NCBI GenBank assembly: GCA_003022435.1
Contig: PXUA01000019.1
Span: 1 to 64,000, forward strand
Direction: 5' to 3'
DNA from: Bacteroidetes bacterium SW_9_63_38
GTDB lineage: Bacteria; Bacteroidota; Rhodothermia; Rhodothermales; Salinibacteraceae
DNA length: 64,000 bases
The notes under the pieces are model-generated. The model had not been told where the DNA came from and searched no databases. It was given only the letters and a program-made list of their open reading frames with translations. How positions within the stretch are numbered: position 1 is the stretch's first letter; each line of letters opens with the position of its first letter. The position numbers were made by a program, and so were the translations under genes. Of this stretch, positions 36,784-45,158 are shown piece by piece.

Positions 36784-38061
36784 GTGAAGTTGTTGCATAC
36801 GGCCGACGTTCACCTCGGGGTTAAGACGTACGGGCGGCGGGACCCGGAGTCGGGGCTCAACACGCGACTGCTCGACATCCGGCGGTCCCTGGAGGTGGTG
36901 GTGCAGCAGGCCCTCGACGATGAAGTCGACGCGTTTCTCTTCTGCGGCGACGCCTACCACACCGCTGATCCCACCCCCACGCAGCAACAGATCTTTGCGG
37001 AGTGCCTGCAGCCGCTTGCGGATGCGGGCATTCCCATTGTGCTCATCATTGGGAACCACGACCACCCGGTCACCTACGGACGGGCCTCATCGCTCGACAT
37101 TTTTGAGTACGTGGACGGCGTCGTGCACTGCTACCGGAAGCCGGCATCGAGCGTCCAGGTGATTGAGACGCCGAGCGGGCCGTTGCAACTCATTCCGCTG
37201 CCCTGGCCGATTCGGAGTCAGATCCTCTCGAAGGACGAGTACCGCTCGATGACGCCCGAGGAGCTGCGGCAGTTCATCGAAGAGCGGTACGTGACGTATG
37301 TGCAGCGCCGGGCGGGCGAGATTGCCGCGGAGGAGAGGGGGCAGCGGGCGGACGGGACCGAGCCCCCGCTGTCGTCCGACGTGCCGACGGTGTTGGCGGG
37401 GCACGTGACCCTGCAAGGGGCAGAACTGGCCGGGTCCGAGCGTACCTCGCTCATCGCAAACGATCCGAAATTTACGGTAGGCCAGCTAGCCGTGTCGCCG
37501 ATCGACTACGTGGCATTGGGGCACATCCATCGGGCACAAAATCGGAACCCCGAGGGTCACCCGCCGGTCGTGTATGCAGGCAGCATTGAACGGGTCACGT
37601 TCAAAGAGCGGGACGAGGACAAGGGCTTCTACCGGGTAGACATCATGCCCGATGCAGAGCCCCGGACGAACGTCACGTTCGTGCGCACTGAGGCTCGTCC
37701 CTTCGTGGCGATCCAGGTCGATGCCCGGGACACGGACGAACCGACCGAGAAGGTGATCGACGCCATCGCGAATGCCGACGTAGCCGATGCCGTTGTGCGG
37801 GTCCGGTACCGCGTGGAGGAGGCTCAGCTCTCCGTGATCGAACAGGGGCGCATCCGGGAGGCCCTCGCCGGCGCCGACACCATCGCCGCCATTGAGCGCT
37901 CGGTCGACCCGGCGGAGCGTAAGCGGCGAACTGTGGTCACGCGTGAATCCGGACTCGAAGAAGCTGTGCGCCGGTACGTGTCCCAGCACGACGAGCTCGA
38001 CGGTATGGAAGACGACCTCGTCGAGGCTGCCCTTGATCTGCAGTCGGAGATCGACAATTAG
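36784..38061 (+). CDS. sbcD: DNA repair exonuclease SbcD (Mre11-like nuclease)
   Basis: 425 residues. Phosphodiesterase motifs: TADVHLGVKTYG, CGDAYHTADPTP, GNHDHPVTYGR, AGHVTL and LGHIHRAQ. The C-terminal region about 290-400 is the capping domain that contacts SbcC. It usually works with the ATPase SbcC to open DNA ends and hairpins. sbcC does not follow here; the next gene is unrelated. Start is GTG at 36784, with an iterated word instead of a ribosome-binding site directly before it. Confidence 0.93.
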   Translation: MKLLHTADVHLGVKTYGRRDPESGLNTRLLDIRRSLEVVVQQALDDEVDAFLFCGDAYHTADPTPTQQQIFAECLQPLADAGIPIVLIIGNHDHPVTYGRASSLDIFEYVDGVVHCYRKPASSVQVIETPSGPLQLIPLPWPIRSQILSKDEYRSMTPEELRQFIEERYVTYVQRRAGEIAAEERGQRADGTEPPLSSDVPTVLAGHVTLQGAELAGSERTSLIANDPKFTVGQLAVSPIDYVALGHIHRAQNRNPEGHPPVVYAGSIERVTFKERDEDKGFYRVDIMPDAEPRTNVTFVRTEARPFVAIQVDARDTDEPTEKVIDAIANADVADAVVRVRYRVEEAQLSVIEQGRIREALAGADTIAAIERSVDPAERKRRTVVTRESGLEEAVRRYVSQHDELDGMEDDLVEAALDLQSEIDN

Positions 38062-38584
38062 GGGGCGTCACCTGCTCGTAGAATCGCTGAAAGGAGCGGG
38101 GGCGGGTCGGGCTCATCTTCCTCGGCGCGACTGATCTTCGGACGCCTCCGGGGCTGAGAGACGGCACGGCGCCGACGTGAGAAAAAATTTATTTCTCGCA
38201 AGCGAAATTTAACAGCGAAATTTCTGGAATAAGAAGTTTTTGGTTTATAAGTTCTGCCACGCATATGGGAGGTGTTCATGCATCTTCGCTAGGAAGCTTC
38301 CCGAAGACGAACGCCAAATTGAGACCGCTGCTCTGAAGGGAAGCTCTAACGGCCCGAGTACGGTGGGCGCATCAGCGGTTTCCCCGACACAGCACTTCTG
38401 ACGTACCGCGAGAGTGAGATGTTCTTGTGTTCTTTGGCCGAGAAGACGGTTCGCGATTCGGCCACGGTTGCATGTTCGCCGACCTGCGCACATCTTATGT
38501 ATCGTCTACCCATCCCGCTATTCATGAAACTGGTCTTGCGGGGAAACGCCCGAGACTGGTTTCATCATCATTGAATACAGGCCC
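38062..38584. other. Gene-free stretch with an AT-rich island and a hairpin
   Basis: 38173-38255 is strikingly AT-rich for this genome and holds repeated words (gcgaaattt at 38201 and 38214) and a GAGAAA/TTTCTC dyad. Further right, 38524-38536 and 38553-38565 form a 13-bp stem with two wobble or mismatched pairs and an inner CGGG/CCCG, 20 bases before the next start codon. No coding ORF is convincing. Probably a promoter region with a structured leader. Confidence 0.5.
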
Positions 38585-39127
38585 GTGGATATCGAGAGCG
38601 AAACTGTAGTCATCCCGCGTAAGGAGAACACGACCAAAAGCGAGGACCCGGTAGAGGTATGGCCGCTCGTAGAGGTGGCCCTCGACACCGTTGACGCTGA
38701 CCCGACGACCCGAGAGGCCGCGCAAGCGGCCATGGAGGTGAGTGACGGGTGCGCCACCCTTGCCAATTTCCTGGCAAGCCAAGAAGAGGAGGTCTCCAAG
38801 ATGGACTTCCAGTTCAAGGTGCCTCTGCTTGTTCGAGCCGCCAAACTCGGTCGCGAAGACAGCGGGGTTGACAGTATTTACGATCCCGAAGAGGGAATGC
38901 TGTACTTCGAGACCGACGATCACCCCTTTGCCTTTCCGGTCCACGAAGACTGGACCGTCGATTGGGAGCGCGTTGCGGATGAGGTGCAGAAGGGGTACGC
39001 TTGGAACGGCACCGAAACAGAGGTGTGGGCGCTCGACTGGCTGATGGCGTATCTCGACATTCCCTCAGACGACTACATGGTCGACGGGAATGATGAGGAC
39101 GACGACCAGCACTTCAGTCGCATTTAG
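38585..39127 (+). CDS. Hypothetical acidic protein
   Basis: 180 residues from a GTG (VDIESETVVIP); not recognised. Very acidic, soluble, with no signal or membrane segment. The middle (about 75-130) reads as an alpha/beta domain with aromatic-rich segments (GMLYFETDDHPFAFPVHEDW). The C-terminus is a run of Asp and Glu. Preceded by a hairpin leader and an AT-rich island. Codon pattern matches neighbouring genes, so it is likely real. Confidence 0.7.
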   Translation: MDIESETVVIPRKENTTKSEDPVEVWPLVEVALDTVDADPTTREAAQAAMEVSDGCATLANFLASQEEEVSKMDFQFKVPLLVRAAKLGREDSGVDSIYDPEEGMLYFETDDHPFAFPVHEDWTVDWERVADEVQKGYAWNGTETEVWALDWLMAYLDIPSDDYMVDGNDEDDDQHFSRI

Positions 39128-39182
39128 GCCAGTTCTATCCCTTCGGCAGGGCGGCGTGTGAGCAGGTAGGAGGGCGCGTGGC

Positions 39183-40001
39183 TTAAAGCGTCAACCCCTC
39201 GTACGCGGCGGTGCAGTCGATCCCGTGCTCCGACAAAGTGTTACGGGCCTGCGCCTGCATGTCGTCCAGCGCGTCGTCGGTGCGCTCCGGATCGTGGTGA
39301 AAAAACACGAGCTGATCCACCTCGGCCTCCCGGGCCAGGCGGCACACATCGGGGAGGATGCTGTGTCCCCATCCGGACTTTTCCGGGAGATCGTCCCGGA
39401 CGTACTGGGCATCGTGAACGAGCACATCGGCCCCGGCGCAGAACTCAACCAGTTCGTCGAAGGAAAGAACCACGTCGCCCGGCGGGTCAATTTCGTTGTC
39501 GGGAATGTGGACCACCGTTTCGCCGTTGAAGGAGAAGCGGTATCCGTACGCGCCGCCCGGATGGTTCACGGGACGCCGGGAGAGGTCGAACCCTGATTCG
39601 TTCAGGAAGGGAATGGCCTCGTCCCTCACACGTTGGACGCGAGCGGGAATGTCGCCCGGTTCCAGCGGAAAGTGGAAGCCGTCGAAGGTCTCGAGGAGGG
39701 ACCACCGCGTGTTGTTACAAACGTGGTCGACGAGGTGGATGGGCCGGCTGGCTTCGTAGAGTGGTTTGAAGAAGGGGAAGCCCTCCACGTGATCGCTGTG
39801 CACGTGGGTGAGAACGACATAGATGGGCTTCATGCTACCCACCAATTCGTGACCGAGAGAACGAATCCCGGTCCCGGCGTCGATGATCAGGATCTGCTCC
39901 TCCGTCTCGATGGAGACGCACGACGTATTCCCCCCGTAGCGATTGTTCTTCGGGTCCGGTGCCGGTAGGGATCCCCGCACACCCCAACAGGTGATCTGCA
40001 T
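39183..40001 (-). CDS. MBL fold metallo-hydrolase
   Basis: 272 residues. WGVRGSLPAPDPKNNRYGGNTSC is the start typical of a PhnP/RNase Z-like subgroup. Metal ligands: LTHVHSDHVEG (HxHxDH), HIPDNE and the C-terminal FFHHDPERTD. A GWGHS segment is present. The metal site supports hydrolysis of a phosphodiester or similar bond; the substrate cannot be told. Starts at MQITCWG (40001). It lies alone between two gene-poor stretches. Confidence 0.88.
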   Translation of the reverse strand: MQITCWGVRGSLPAPDPKNNRYGGNTSCVSIETEEQILIIDAGTGIRSLGHELVGSMKPIYVVLTHVHSDHVEGFPFFKPLYEASRPIHLVDHVCNNTRWSLLETFDGFHFPLEPGDIPARVQRVRDEAIPFLNESGFDLSRRPVNHPGGAYGYRFSFNGETVVHIPDNEIDPPGDVVLSFDELVEFCAGADVLVHDAQYVRDDLPEKSGWGHSILPDVCRLAREAEVDQLVFFHHDPERTDDALDDMQAQARNTLSEHGIDCTAAYEGLTL

Positions 40002-40324
40002 GGCGAGAGACGATGGTCGGTAATTCCGCGAAGTGTTGAGGACAGATGTGGGACCGGAGCGCGCAGTGCGCGCCCGATGAAGAACAGGTGTAGAGTGCCG
40101 TCCAGCCCGAGGCGGTCCTCAACGGCGTTGTTCAGAACGTGCAGCGATGGCGAGCGTGCACGTGTGCGGCCCGGCTACTCATGTAGAGGGCCGCCCGTGT
40201 GTCCCTACATCCTCAGAAGGGACCGTGTCACACCCAGCGCTCGGGTTCAGCAGGAAGTATGACAATTCGTATTTAACATAAGAACCACGGGAGGCAAAGC
40301 AAATTCCCCGTTCCCGGTGCCCAG

Positions 40325-40540
40325 GGCAGTCGCGTGTTGGAAGGCTTCGGGAGAGCAGGAGGCACTTTTGCCGTTCATCAACTAGTCTGCCCGGAATGAA
40401 CGGACGCCTGGAGGTCTGGAAGCACGGACGCTGTGCACCACCGCTCTCCTGTGCTCATCATAGAGCAAGATGGGACTAGACCAGGGCGATTCAGGTCGGT
40501 AGCCTTCCGGGAACGTCGGAAGTGATCTTAGCGCTGATCG
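40325..40540. repeat. Family C copy 4 (degenerate) plus an adjoining partial copy
   Basis: From ggcagtcgcgtgttgg (40325) to gagcaagatggga (about 40476) the order of blocks is that of family C (gagagcagga, tctgcccggaatgaacgga, ctggaggtctgg, gctgtgc), but divergence is high. A second left end begins at 40483 (agggcgattcaggtcgg, gggaacgtcgg, gcgctgat). Together they fill much of the 775-bp gap between the MBL-fold gene and tadA. The rest (40002-40324, 40541-40777) shows no gene; an AT-rich patch is at 40262-40280. Confidence 0.5.
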
Positions 40541-40777
40541 ATCGCTTCGGAATGAGAAGTTGTTTGGCGGACGTTCTGTGGCCTGCGACTTTGTGGTTCT
40601 TGCGCAAAACGCCTTCTGCATTGGAGATCCGAGATCTCCTCCCTGGTAGCGCCGCTAGAGGCAAGCACGCTTGCCAGGATCGTTTGGGCGACGTTTTGCA
40701 GCGTCGCCCACTGTGTCTCGGCTGAACATCAATCCACCAAACAGCTTCTGAGCGTTGATACTGCAGAAGGGATCGAC

Positions 40778-41260
40778 TCATTCCGGAGAGTCTGCTCGCC
40801 GTTGGGCAAAGAATGCTTCCAGAAGGTCGCCGGCACGATCGGCCTCGATGCCGGACAGAAGGTCGACCTTGTGATTGAGGCGTTCGTCGCGAGGAATGGC
40901 GTAGAGGGTGGAAGCCGCGCCGGACTTCTCGTCGAGGGCGCCAAAGACCAGTTGGTTCAGACGGGCTAGGACGATAGCGCCCGCACACATCGGGCAGGGT
41001 TCCAGCGTGACATAGAGCGTGCAGTCCGAAAGATGCTTGGTCCCGAGGGTTGTACAGGCCTCCTGGATGGCGAGCATTTCGGCGTGTGCCATCGGGTCCT
41101 GTCGCTCCTCCACCCGATTGCGTCCCCGGCCCACGATCTCGTCGTCGGCCACGACGACCGCGCCGACGGGCACGTCGCCCGTTCCCGCCGCGGCTTCCGC
41201 TTCCGCCAGGGCCTCCTGCATCCAGCGCCGGTGGTGGTCCGTGAGATCGTGTAGGCTCAT
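40778..41260 (-). CDS. tadA: tRNA adenosine(34) deaminase
   Basis: A 160-residue zinc deaminase that converts A34 to inosine in tRNA(Arg). Motifs: DVPVGAVVV, AHAEMLAIQEA (His and catalytic Glu) and TLEPCPMCAGAIVLARL (two Cys), which are the TadA signatures. Start MSLHDLTDHHRRWM at 41260. The probable end of a family B repeat lies 1-2 bp upstream of the start codon, so the leader would derive from the repeat. Confidence 0.95.
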   Translation of the reverse strand: MSLHDLTDHHRRWMQEALAEAEAAAGTGDVPVGAVVVADDEIVGRGRNRVEERQDPMAHAEMLAIQEACTTLGTKHLSDCTLYVTLEPCPMCAGAIVLARLNQLVFGALDEKSGAASTLYAIPRDERLNHKVDLLSGIEADRAGDLLEAFFAQRRADSPE

Positions 41261-41261
41261 A

Positions 41262-41365
41262 TCGATACGTGAGTACGCTTGTAAGCTTAGCTTTCGACTT
41301 GCGGCTGGACCTATGCCGTTCCTTTCGGGGGAAAGGGGATACGTACGGGCTTTCTCACGGATCGG
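41262..41365. mobile_element. Probable family B copy 3, abutting tadA
   Basis: Left end tCGATACGTGAGTACG and right end (reversed) CCGATCCGTGAGAAAG agree with the ends of copies 1 and 2. The middle is not alignable with confidence. A TA is present at the left (41260-41261) but not at the right. It fills the tadA upstream region, between tadA and arcA stop. Confidence 0.45.
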
Positions 41366-41413
41366 GAGATGCGATCGCAGAAGGGGGCGTCGAAAGAGAA
41401 ACGTCTTGGACGC

Positions 41414-42694
41414 TCATGTTCCCGCCGGGTTCGCGTGACGGGCCACCGGAAGCGTCATGCAGCGGGGCCCGCCCCGTCCCCGAGACAACTCGGTGCCGCC
41501 CAGCTGGATCGCGACCTTTTCGGCCCCGGGGGTGAACGCACTGGATTCGTAGTACGAGAGGAAGCTCTCGGCGGCCACGACGCGGTATCCGTGGTCCTGA
41601 AGACGGTCGAAAGTGCGCCGGTTGCGTTCGTATCCGAGGATGGAGCCGGGGGCCGCGGCGAACACGTTCGCCCCATCGGTCCACTGCTCCCGTTCCTGGT
41701 GCAGCCGCTCGGTGCCGCCGCAGGGGATGTAGGTCAGCGAACGGTCGAGGACCTCGTCGAGCACCGTGCGTAAATTGGGACGCATGTCGGTGACGAACGT
41801 GCCGGGCTCGCGCCCCGGCGAGAGGTGGACCGTATATCCGAAGCCGTGGGTATCCAGCAGCGGCGGGAAGACGATCACTTCCGTCGGAGAGGCGAACGTG
41901 AACACCGTATCGAGGTGCATTGTGGCGCGGCGTTTCGGGAGATCAACCGCCAGCACGTGCTCGATCGAGGTGTGCTCGAAGAGTTCGTGCGCGATGGCCA
42001 TGACGGCGCCGAAGGAGGTTCGCTCCGAGTGGCCGATGAGCACGGTGTTGGGACCGGCCACGAGGAGGTCGCCGCCCTCAAACGTGACGCCGTCCGGGAG
42101 ATCAATGATCTTATCGGACTGCTGGGCGAAGCGGGGATGGTACCGTAGAATTACGTCGATGATGATTTGCTCCCGGGCCCGCGCTTTCGTGGCGGTCTGG
42201 AGGGGGATGATGTGCTTCCGCACGACGGCGGCGAGGTCCCGCGTGAACATGAGATTGGGGACCGGCTGTACGCGAATCGCTAGGTTTGACTCACCGGTCA
42301 AGGCAAATCGGCGCAGGTCCTCGGGCGAGAATTGCTTGAGCTCGTCGGCGACGGTGCTGAGGTTTTGTTCGGGCAGACTGCGACACAACTGGTCTACGAA
42401 CGCATGCCGGGCCTCTTCGACCTGAAACGCTTCCTGCAGTAGGTCGCCCATTTGCAGGACGGTGTCGGGGCTCCCCACGATCTTCTCGAAGACGGCGCAC
42501 ATGAGCTGGTGCTCTTTGCGAGCGTGCCCGACGAACAGAATGTCGTCGAACAAGAGTTCGGCCCGGTTCTCGGGGGACACGAGCTCCATTTCCTGGCCGG
42601 GGGTGTGGACGACGACCTGCTTCAGCAGGTGGGCTTCCGCTGGCACATCGTACCCGGCCGTGGAGGATGTAGATGGGGCTTCGGGGTCAGACAA
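41414..42694 (-). CDS. arcA: Arginine deiminase
   Basis: About 426 residues from a TTG (42694, LSDPEAPSTSS; no ATG is placed well, and the start is uncertain). Hydrolyses arginine to citrulline and ammonia. Conserved active-site segments: PNLMFTRDLAAVV (Asp), FEGGDLLV, MHLDTVFTF (His and Asp) and the C-terminal GRGGPRCMTLPVAR with the catalytic Cys. arcB and arcC are not adjacent, so fermentative ATP production is not implied by context. A small membrane protein gene lies 53 bp upstream on the same strand. Confidence 0.94.
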   Translation of the reverse strand: MSDPEAPSTSSTAGYDVPAEAHLLKQVVVHTPGQEMELVSPENRAELLFDDILFVGHARKEHQLMCAVFEKIVGSPDTVLQMGDLLQEAFQVEEARHAFVDQLCRSLPEQNLSTVADELKQFSPEDLRRFALTGESNLAIRVQPVPNLMFTRDLAAVVRKHIIPLQTATKARAREQIIIDVILRYHPRFAQQSDKIIDLPDGVTFEGGDLLVAGPNTVLIGHSERTSFGAVMAIAHELFEHTSIEHVLAVDLPKRRATMHLDTVFTFASPTEVIVFPPLLDTHGFGYTVHLSPGREPGTFVTDMRPNLRTVLDEVLDRSLTYIPCGGTERLHQEREQWTDGANVFAAAPGSILGYERNRRTFDRLQDHGYRVVAAESFLSYYESSAFTPGAEKVAIQLGGTELSRGRGGPRCMTLPVARHANPAGT

Positions 42695-42747
42695 GGGGAC
42701 GACACCGATCAGTGAAACAGGGCGCGCGGGGGCAGCGGGGGCGGATG

Positions 42748-42933
42748 TCAGCCGCGGCTTCCCTCCAGAAGCTGCAGCACGAGGAGAACGACCAGCACGA
42801 CGAGGCCGGCTTTCAGTAGGGACGTGAGGAGGACGGCGGCGACATCGACGAGGAGGCCCAGAAGGCTGAGACCGATGAGGGCCAGGACGCCGTACACCAG
42901 CCCCTGAAGAACAGTCGGAAGGTCGAGATCCAT
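42748..42933 (-). CDS. Small two-helix membrane protein (61 aa)
   Basis: MDLDLPTVLQGLVYGVLALIGL begins a 61-residue hydrophobic protein with two predicted membrane helices (about 10-30 and 33-55) and a short polar tail. Not recognised. It lies between truA and arcA on the same strand (92 and 53 bp gaps), so may be part of one transcript. Small size and position would allow a role as an accessory membrane protein, but nothing shows that. Confidence 0.6.
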   Translation of the reverse strand: MDLDLPTVLQGLVYGVLALIGLSLLGLLVDVAAVLLTSLLKAGLVVLVVLLVLQLLEGSRG

Positions 42934-43025
42934 CGCTGAGGCACGGTTGGTGGTGAATGAGCGAACGAATGGGTCCGGCCAACGCGTCCCGCTCTCGAAA
43001 AGATGGTTAAGACGAGGGGCGGTGG

Positions 43026-43802
43026 TCACGACGCGTCGTCAGTAATTGCCGGCTGCCCGAGTACGAAAGTCGGGTACTGTATCTGTTCAAGCACCAGTCC
43101 GTCTGGGGCCGCCGAGGGGCCAGCGGCCCGACGGTCCTGGGTGGCAATGAGGGCTGGCAGCCCGTCCGCCGGACGTTTTCCGCGGCCAATGTCGAGGAGG
43201 GTGCCCACGATGGCGCGGACCATGCCGTGCAGGAAGCGGGTGCCCGCAACTTCAAACCGCCAGAAGCCACGTTCGTCCTCGTGCACCCAGCGGGCGTGTG
43301 TGAGCGTGCAGATGCGGTTCTCCGTCTCCGACTGGGTCAGGCAAAACGAGCCGAAGTGTTGGGTGCCGAGGAGGTCGGGGGTGGCAGCACGGATGCGTGC
43401 GAAGTCCGGGACCGGGCGCACGTGCGTTCGCCTGTGGCGGTCCAGGGCGCAGGGCTGGGTGTGCAGGTAGTAGTGGTAGCGGCGCCGGCGGGCGTCGTAC
43501 CGGGCGTGCCAGTCCGGGGCCCGCTCCACACGACGTACGGCAATCGCGTCGGGCGTCAGGCCGTTGAGCGAGCCGCGAAGGCGGAAGGGATCGCGGTCAG
43601 TGGGCAGGTCGACGTGGGCCGGCTGTCCGGACGCGTGGACGCCGGCATCGGTGCGTCCGGAGCCGGTGACGCGGCAGGTCGTGGACGTGATCGTTTCGAC
43701 GGCCTCCTCCAGCGCGCCCTGCACGGTCGGCACGTCGGGTTGGATCTGCCACCCGTGGAAGTCGGTTCCGTCGTACTCGACGAGCATCCGGTAGCGCGGC
43801 AT
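43026..43802 (-). CDS. truA: tRNA pseudouridine(38-40) synthase
   Basis: 258 residues, catalysing pseudouridine formation at positions 38-40 of tRNAs. [13 protein letters not shown] is the N-terminal signature; the catalytic Asp is in [13 protein letters not shown]; later RYHYYLHT and [13 protein letters not shown] are also typical. Start [12 protein letters not shown] at 43802. Divergent from aroK with a 98-bp gap containing iterated short words. Confidence 0.96.
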   Translation of the reverse strand: MPRYRMLVEYDGTDFHGWQIQPDVPTVQGALEEAVETITSTTCRVTGSGRTDAGVHASGQPAHVDLPTDRDPFRLRGSLNGLTPDAIAVRRVERAPDWHARYDARRRRYHYYLHTQPCALDRHRRTHVRPVPDFARIRAATPDLLGTQHFGSFCLTQSETENRICTLTHARWVHEDERGFWRFEVAGTRFLHGMVRAIVGTLLDIGRGKRPADGLPALIATQDRRAAGPSAAPDGLVLEQIQYPTFVLGQPAITDDAS

Positions 43803-43900
43803 TGTGAGCGCGGGGGAGGGAAGCGTGGAGGGAGGGCGGAGCGGGTCGTTTCTCCAACGTCGTCATTCTACACTCCAAAATCCACATTCTGCATTCGGAC

Positions 43901-44446
43901 ATGCGCATTTACCTCAATGGCTTCATGGCGAGCGGCAAGTCCACGGTCGGCCCGCGCGTGGCGGCGCGTGTGGGCGCCATGTTCATCGACCTCGATCGCC
44001 TGATCACCGCCCACGACGGCCGGGCGATCCCTGAGATTTTTGAGGAGGAGGGGGAGGAGGGCTTCCGAGCGCTTGAACGGGAGGCGCTTCGCACGACGGC
44101 GGACACGGACGACCTCGTGGTGGCCCTGGGTGGGGGGGCACTCGTAGATAATGACAACCGGACCTTCGCGAAGGAACATGGGCGCATCGTGTATCTGGAG
44201 GTCGACCCCGAAACGATTCTTGAGCGAGTGGGGGACGAGGCGGATCAGCGACCGTTGTTGCAGAACGAGTCAGGCACACCGCTGCTGCCGGACGCGATGG
44301 AAGAACGCATTTCAGCGATGCTCGACGACCGCCGGGCGACGTACGAAGATGCGCATGTCACCATCGACGCCACGGCAGCGGTCGACGAGGTGGTGGATAC
44401 CGTGACCGACACGTTGCTGGAGCGAGGCTGGATGAAGGCCCCTTAA
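43901..44446 (+). CDS. aroK: Shikimate kinase
   Basis: 181 residues, phosphorylating shikimate with ATP. P-loop GFMASGKSTVG (7-17), DLDRLI (shikimate-binding Asp), EEEGEEGFRALE (Arg binding carboxylate) and GGGALV (Walker B region). Length is normal. Overlaps the 3' end of rnhB by 4 bp, tail to tail. Directly before the start is a run of iterated words (attctacactccaaaatcc). Confidence 0.94.
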   Translation: MRIYLNGFMASGKSTVGPRVAARVGAMFIDLDRLITAHDGRAIPEIFEEEGEEGFRALEREALRTTADTDDLVVALGGGALVDNDNRTFAKEHGRIVYLEVDPETILERVGDEADQRPLLQNESGTPLLPDAMEERISAMLDDRRATYEDAHVTIDATAAVDEVVDTVTDTLLERGWMKAP

Positions 44447-45045
44447 TCGCGAGAGAGAGTGAACGATTGACGGTGGTGCGGGGTCGCTCCGTGTTCGGCG
44501 AGGGCGTCGTAGTGTTTTTGGGTGGGGTAGCCGACGTTCGAGTTCCAGCCGTATTCGGGATGCTTGTCGTGTAGCGTTCGCATCAGGGCGTCCCGCTCCG
44601 TTTTGGCGAGGATGGAGGCGGCGGCGATCGACTGGCTCGTGGCGTCGCCCTGCACGACCGTTTCGTAGGGCCAGGGAGCATCTGTGAGGGACCGCGACCA
44701 CTGGTTGCCGTCCACCAGCAGAAAGTCGGGCGCCGGGTCACAGTTGCCGGCGGCCCGGCGCATGGCGGTGAGCGCGGCCTGCAGAATATTGAGGTCGTCG
44801 ATCTCCGCGGGTGTACATCGGGCAATGTCGTACGTTACGGCCCGCTCTTCGATCTGCTCGCGGGCGGCACGACGCTTCTCCTCCGAAATGGACTTGCTAT
44901 CCTGGATCGCCGGAATTTCCACATGTGGCGGCATCACGACCGCCGCGGCGACGACTGGGCCGGCCAGGCAGCCCCGTCCGGCTTCGTCCAGGCCCGCCAC
45001 GTGCTCGTACCCATCCGCCCAGAGTTGTTCTTCGTAGTCAAGCAT
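44443..45045 (-). CDS. rnhB: Ribonuclease HII
   Basis: 200 residues, cutting RNA-DNA hybrids and single ribonucleotides in DNA. AGLDEAGRGCLAGPVV carries the Asp-Glu pair, LLVDGNQ a third Asp, and ASILAKTERD the fourth. C-terminal GYPTQKHYDAL is typical. Its stop overlaps the end of aroK. Same strand as the Mur ligase upstream. Confidence 0.96.
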   Translation of the reverse strand: MLDYEEQLWADGYEHVAGLDEAGRGCLAGPVVAAAVVMPPHVEIPAIQDSKSISEEKRRAAREQIEERAVTYDIARCTPAEIDDLNILQAALTAMRRAAGNCDPAPDFLLVDGNQWSRSLTDAPWPYETVVQGDATSQSIAAASILAKTERDALMRTLHDKHPEYGWNSNVGYPTQKHYDALAEHGATPHHRQSFTLSRD

Positions 45046-45055
45046 GGGGCGGCAC

Positions 45056-45102
45056 GGGAGTGTGGGAGAAAGGGAGTGTGGGAGAAAGGGCGTGGGGGAG
45101 AG
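45056..45102. repeat. Short tandem repeat between rnhB and the Mur ligase gene
   Basis: Unit GGGAGTGTGGGAGAAA (16 bp) occurs twice exactly (45056-45071, 45072-45087) and a third time imperfectly (45088-45102). It is followed by an iterated cgaacatcgaaatt word (45123-45138). Confidence 0.6.
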
Positions 45103-45158
45103 GGAGTGCCGCTGGCGCTCAATTCGAACATCGAAATTTGACGTCCGAAACGGCGGGG

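Noticed and set aside
38245-38493. 82-codon minus-strand ORF next to the AT-rich island
   Set aside because: No recognisable domain and codon composition unlike neighbouring genes.
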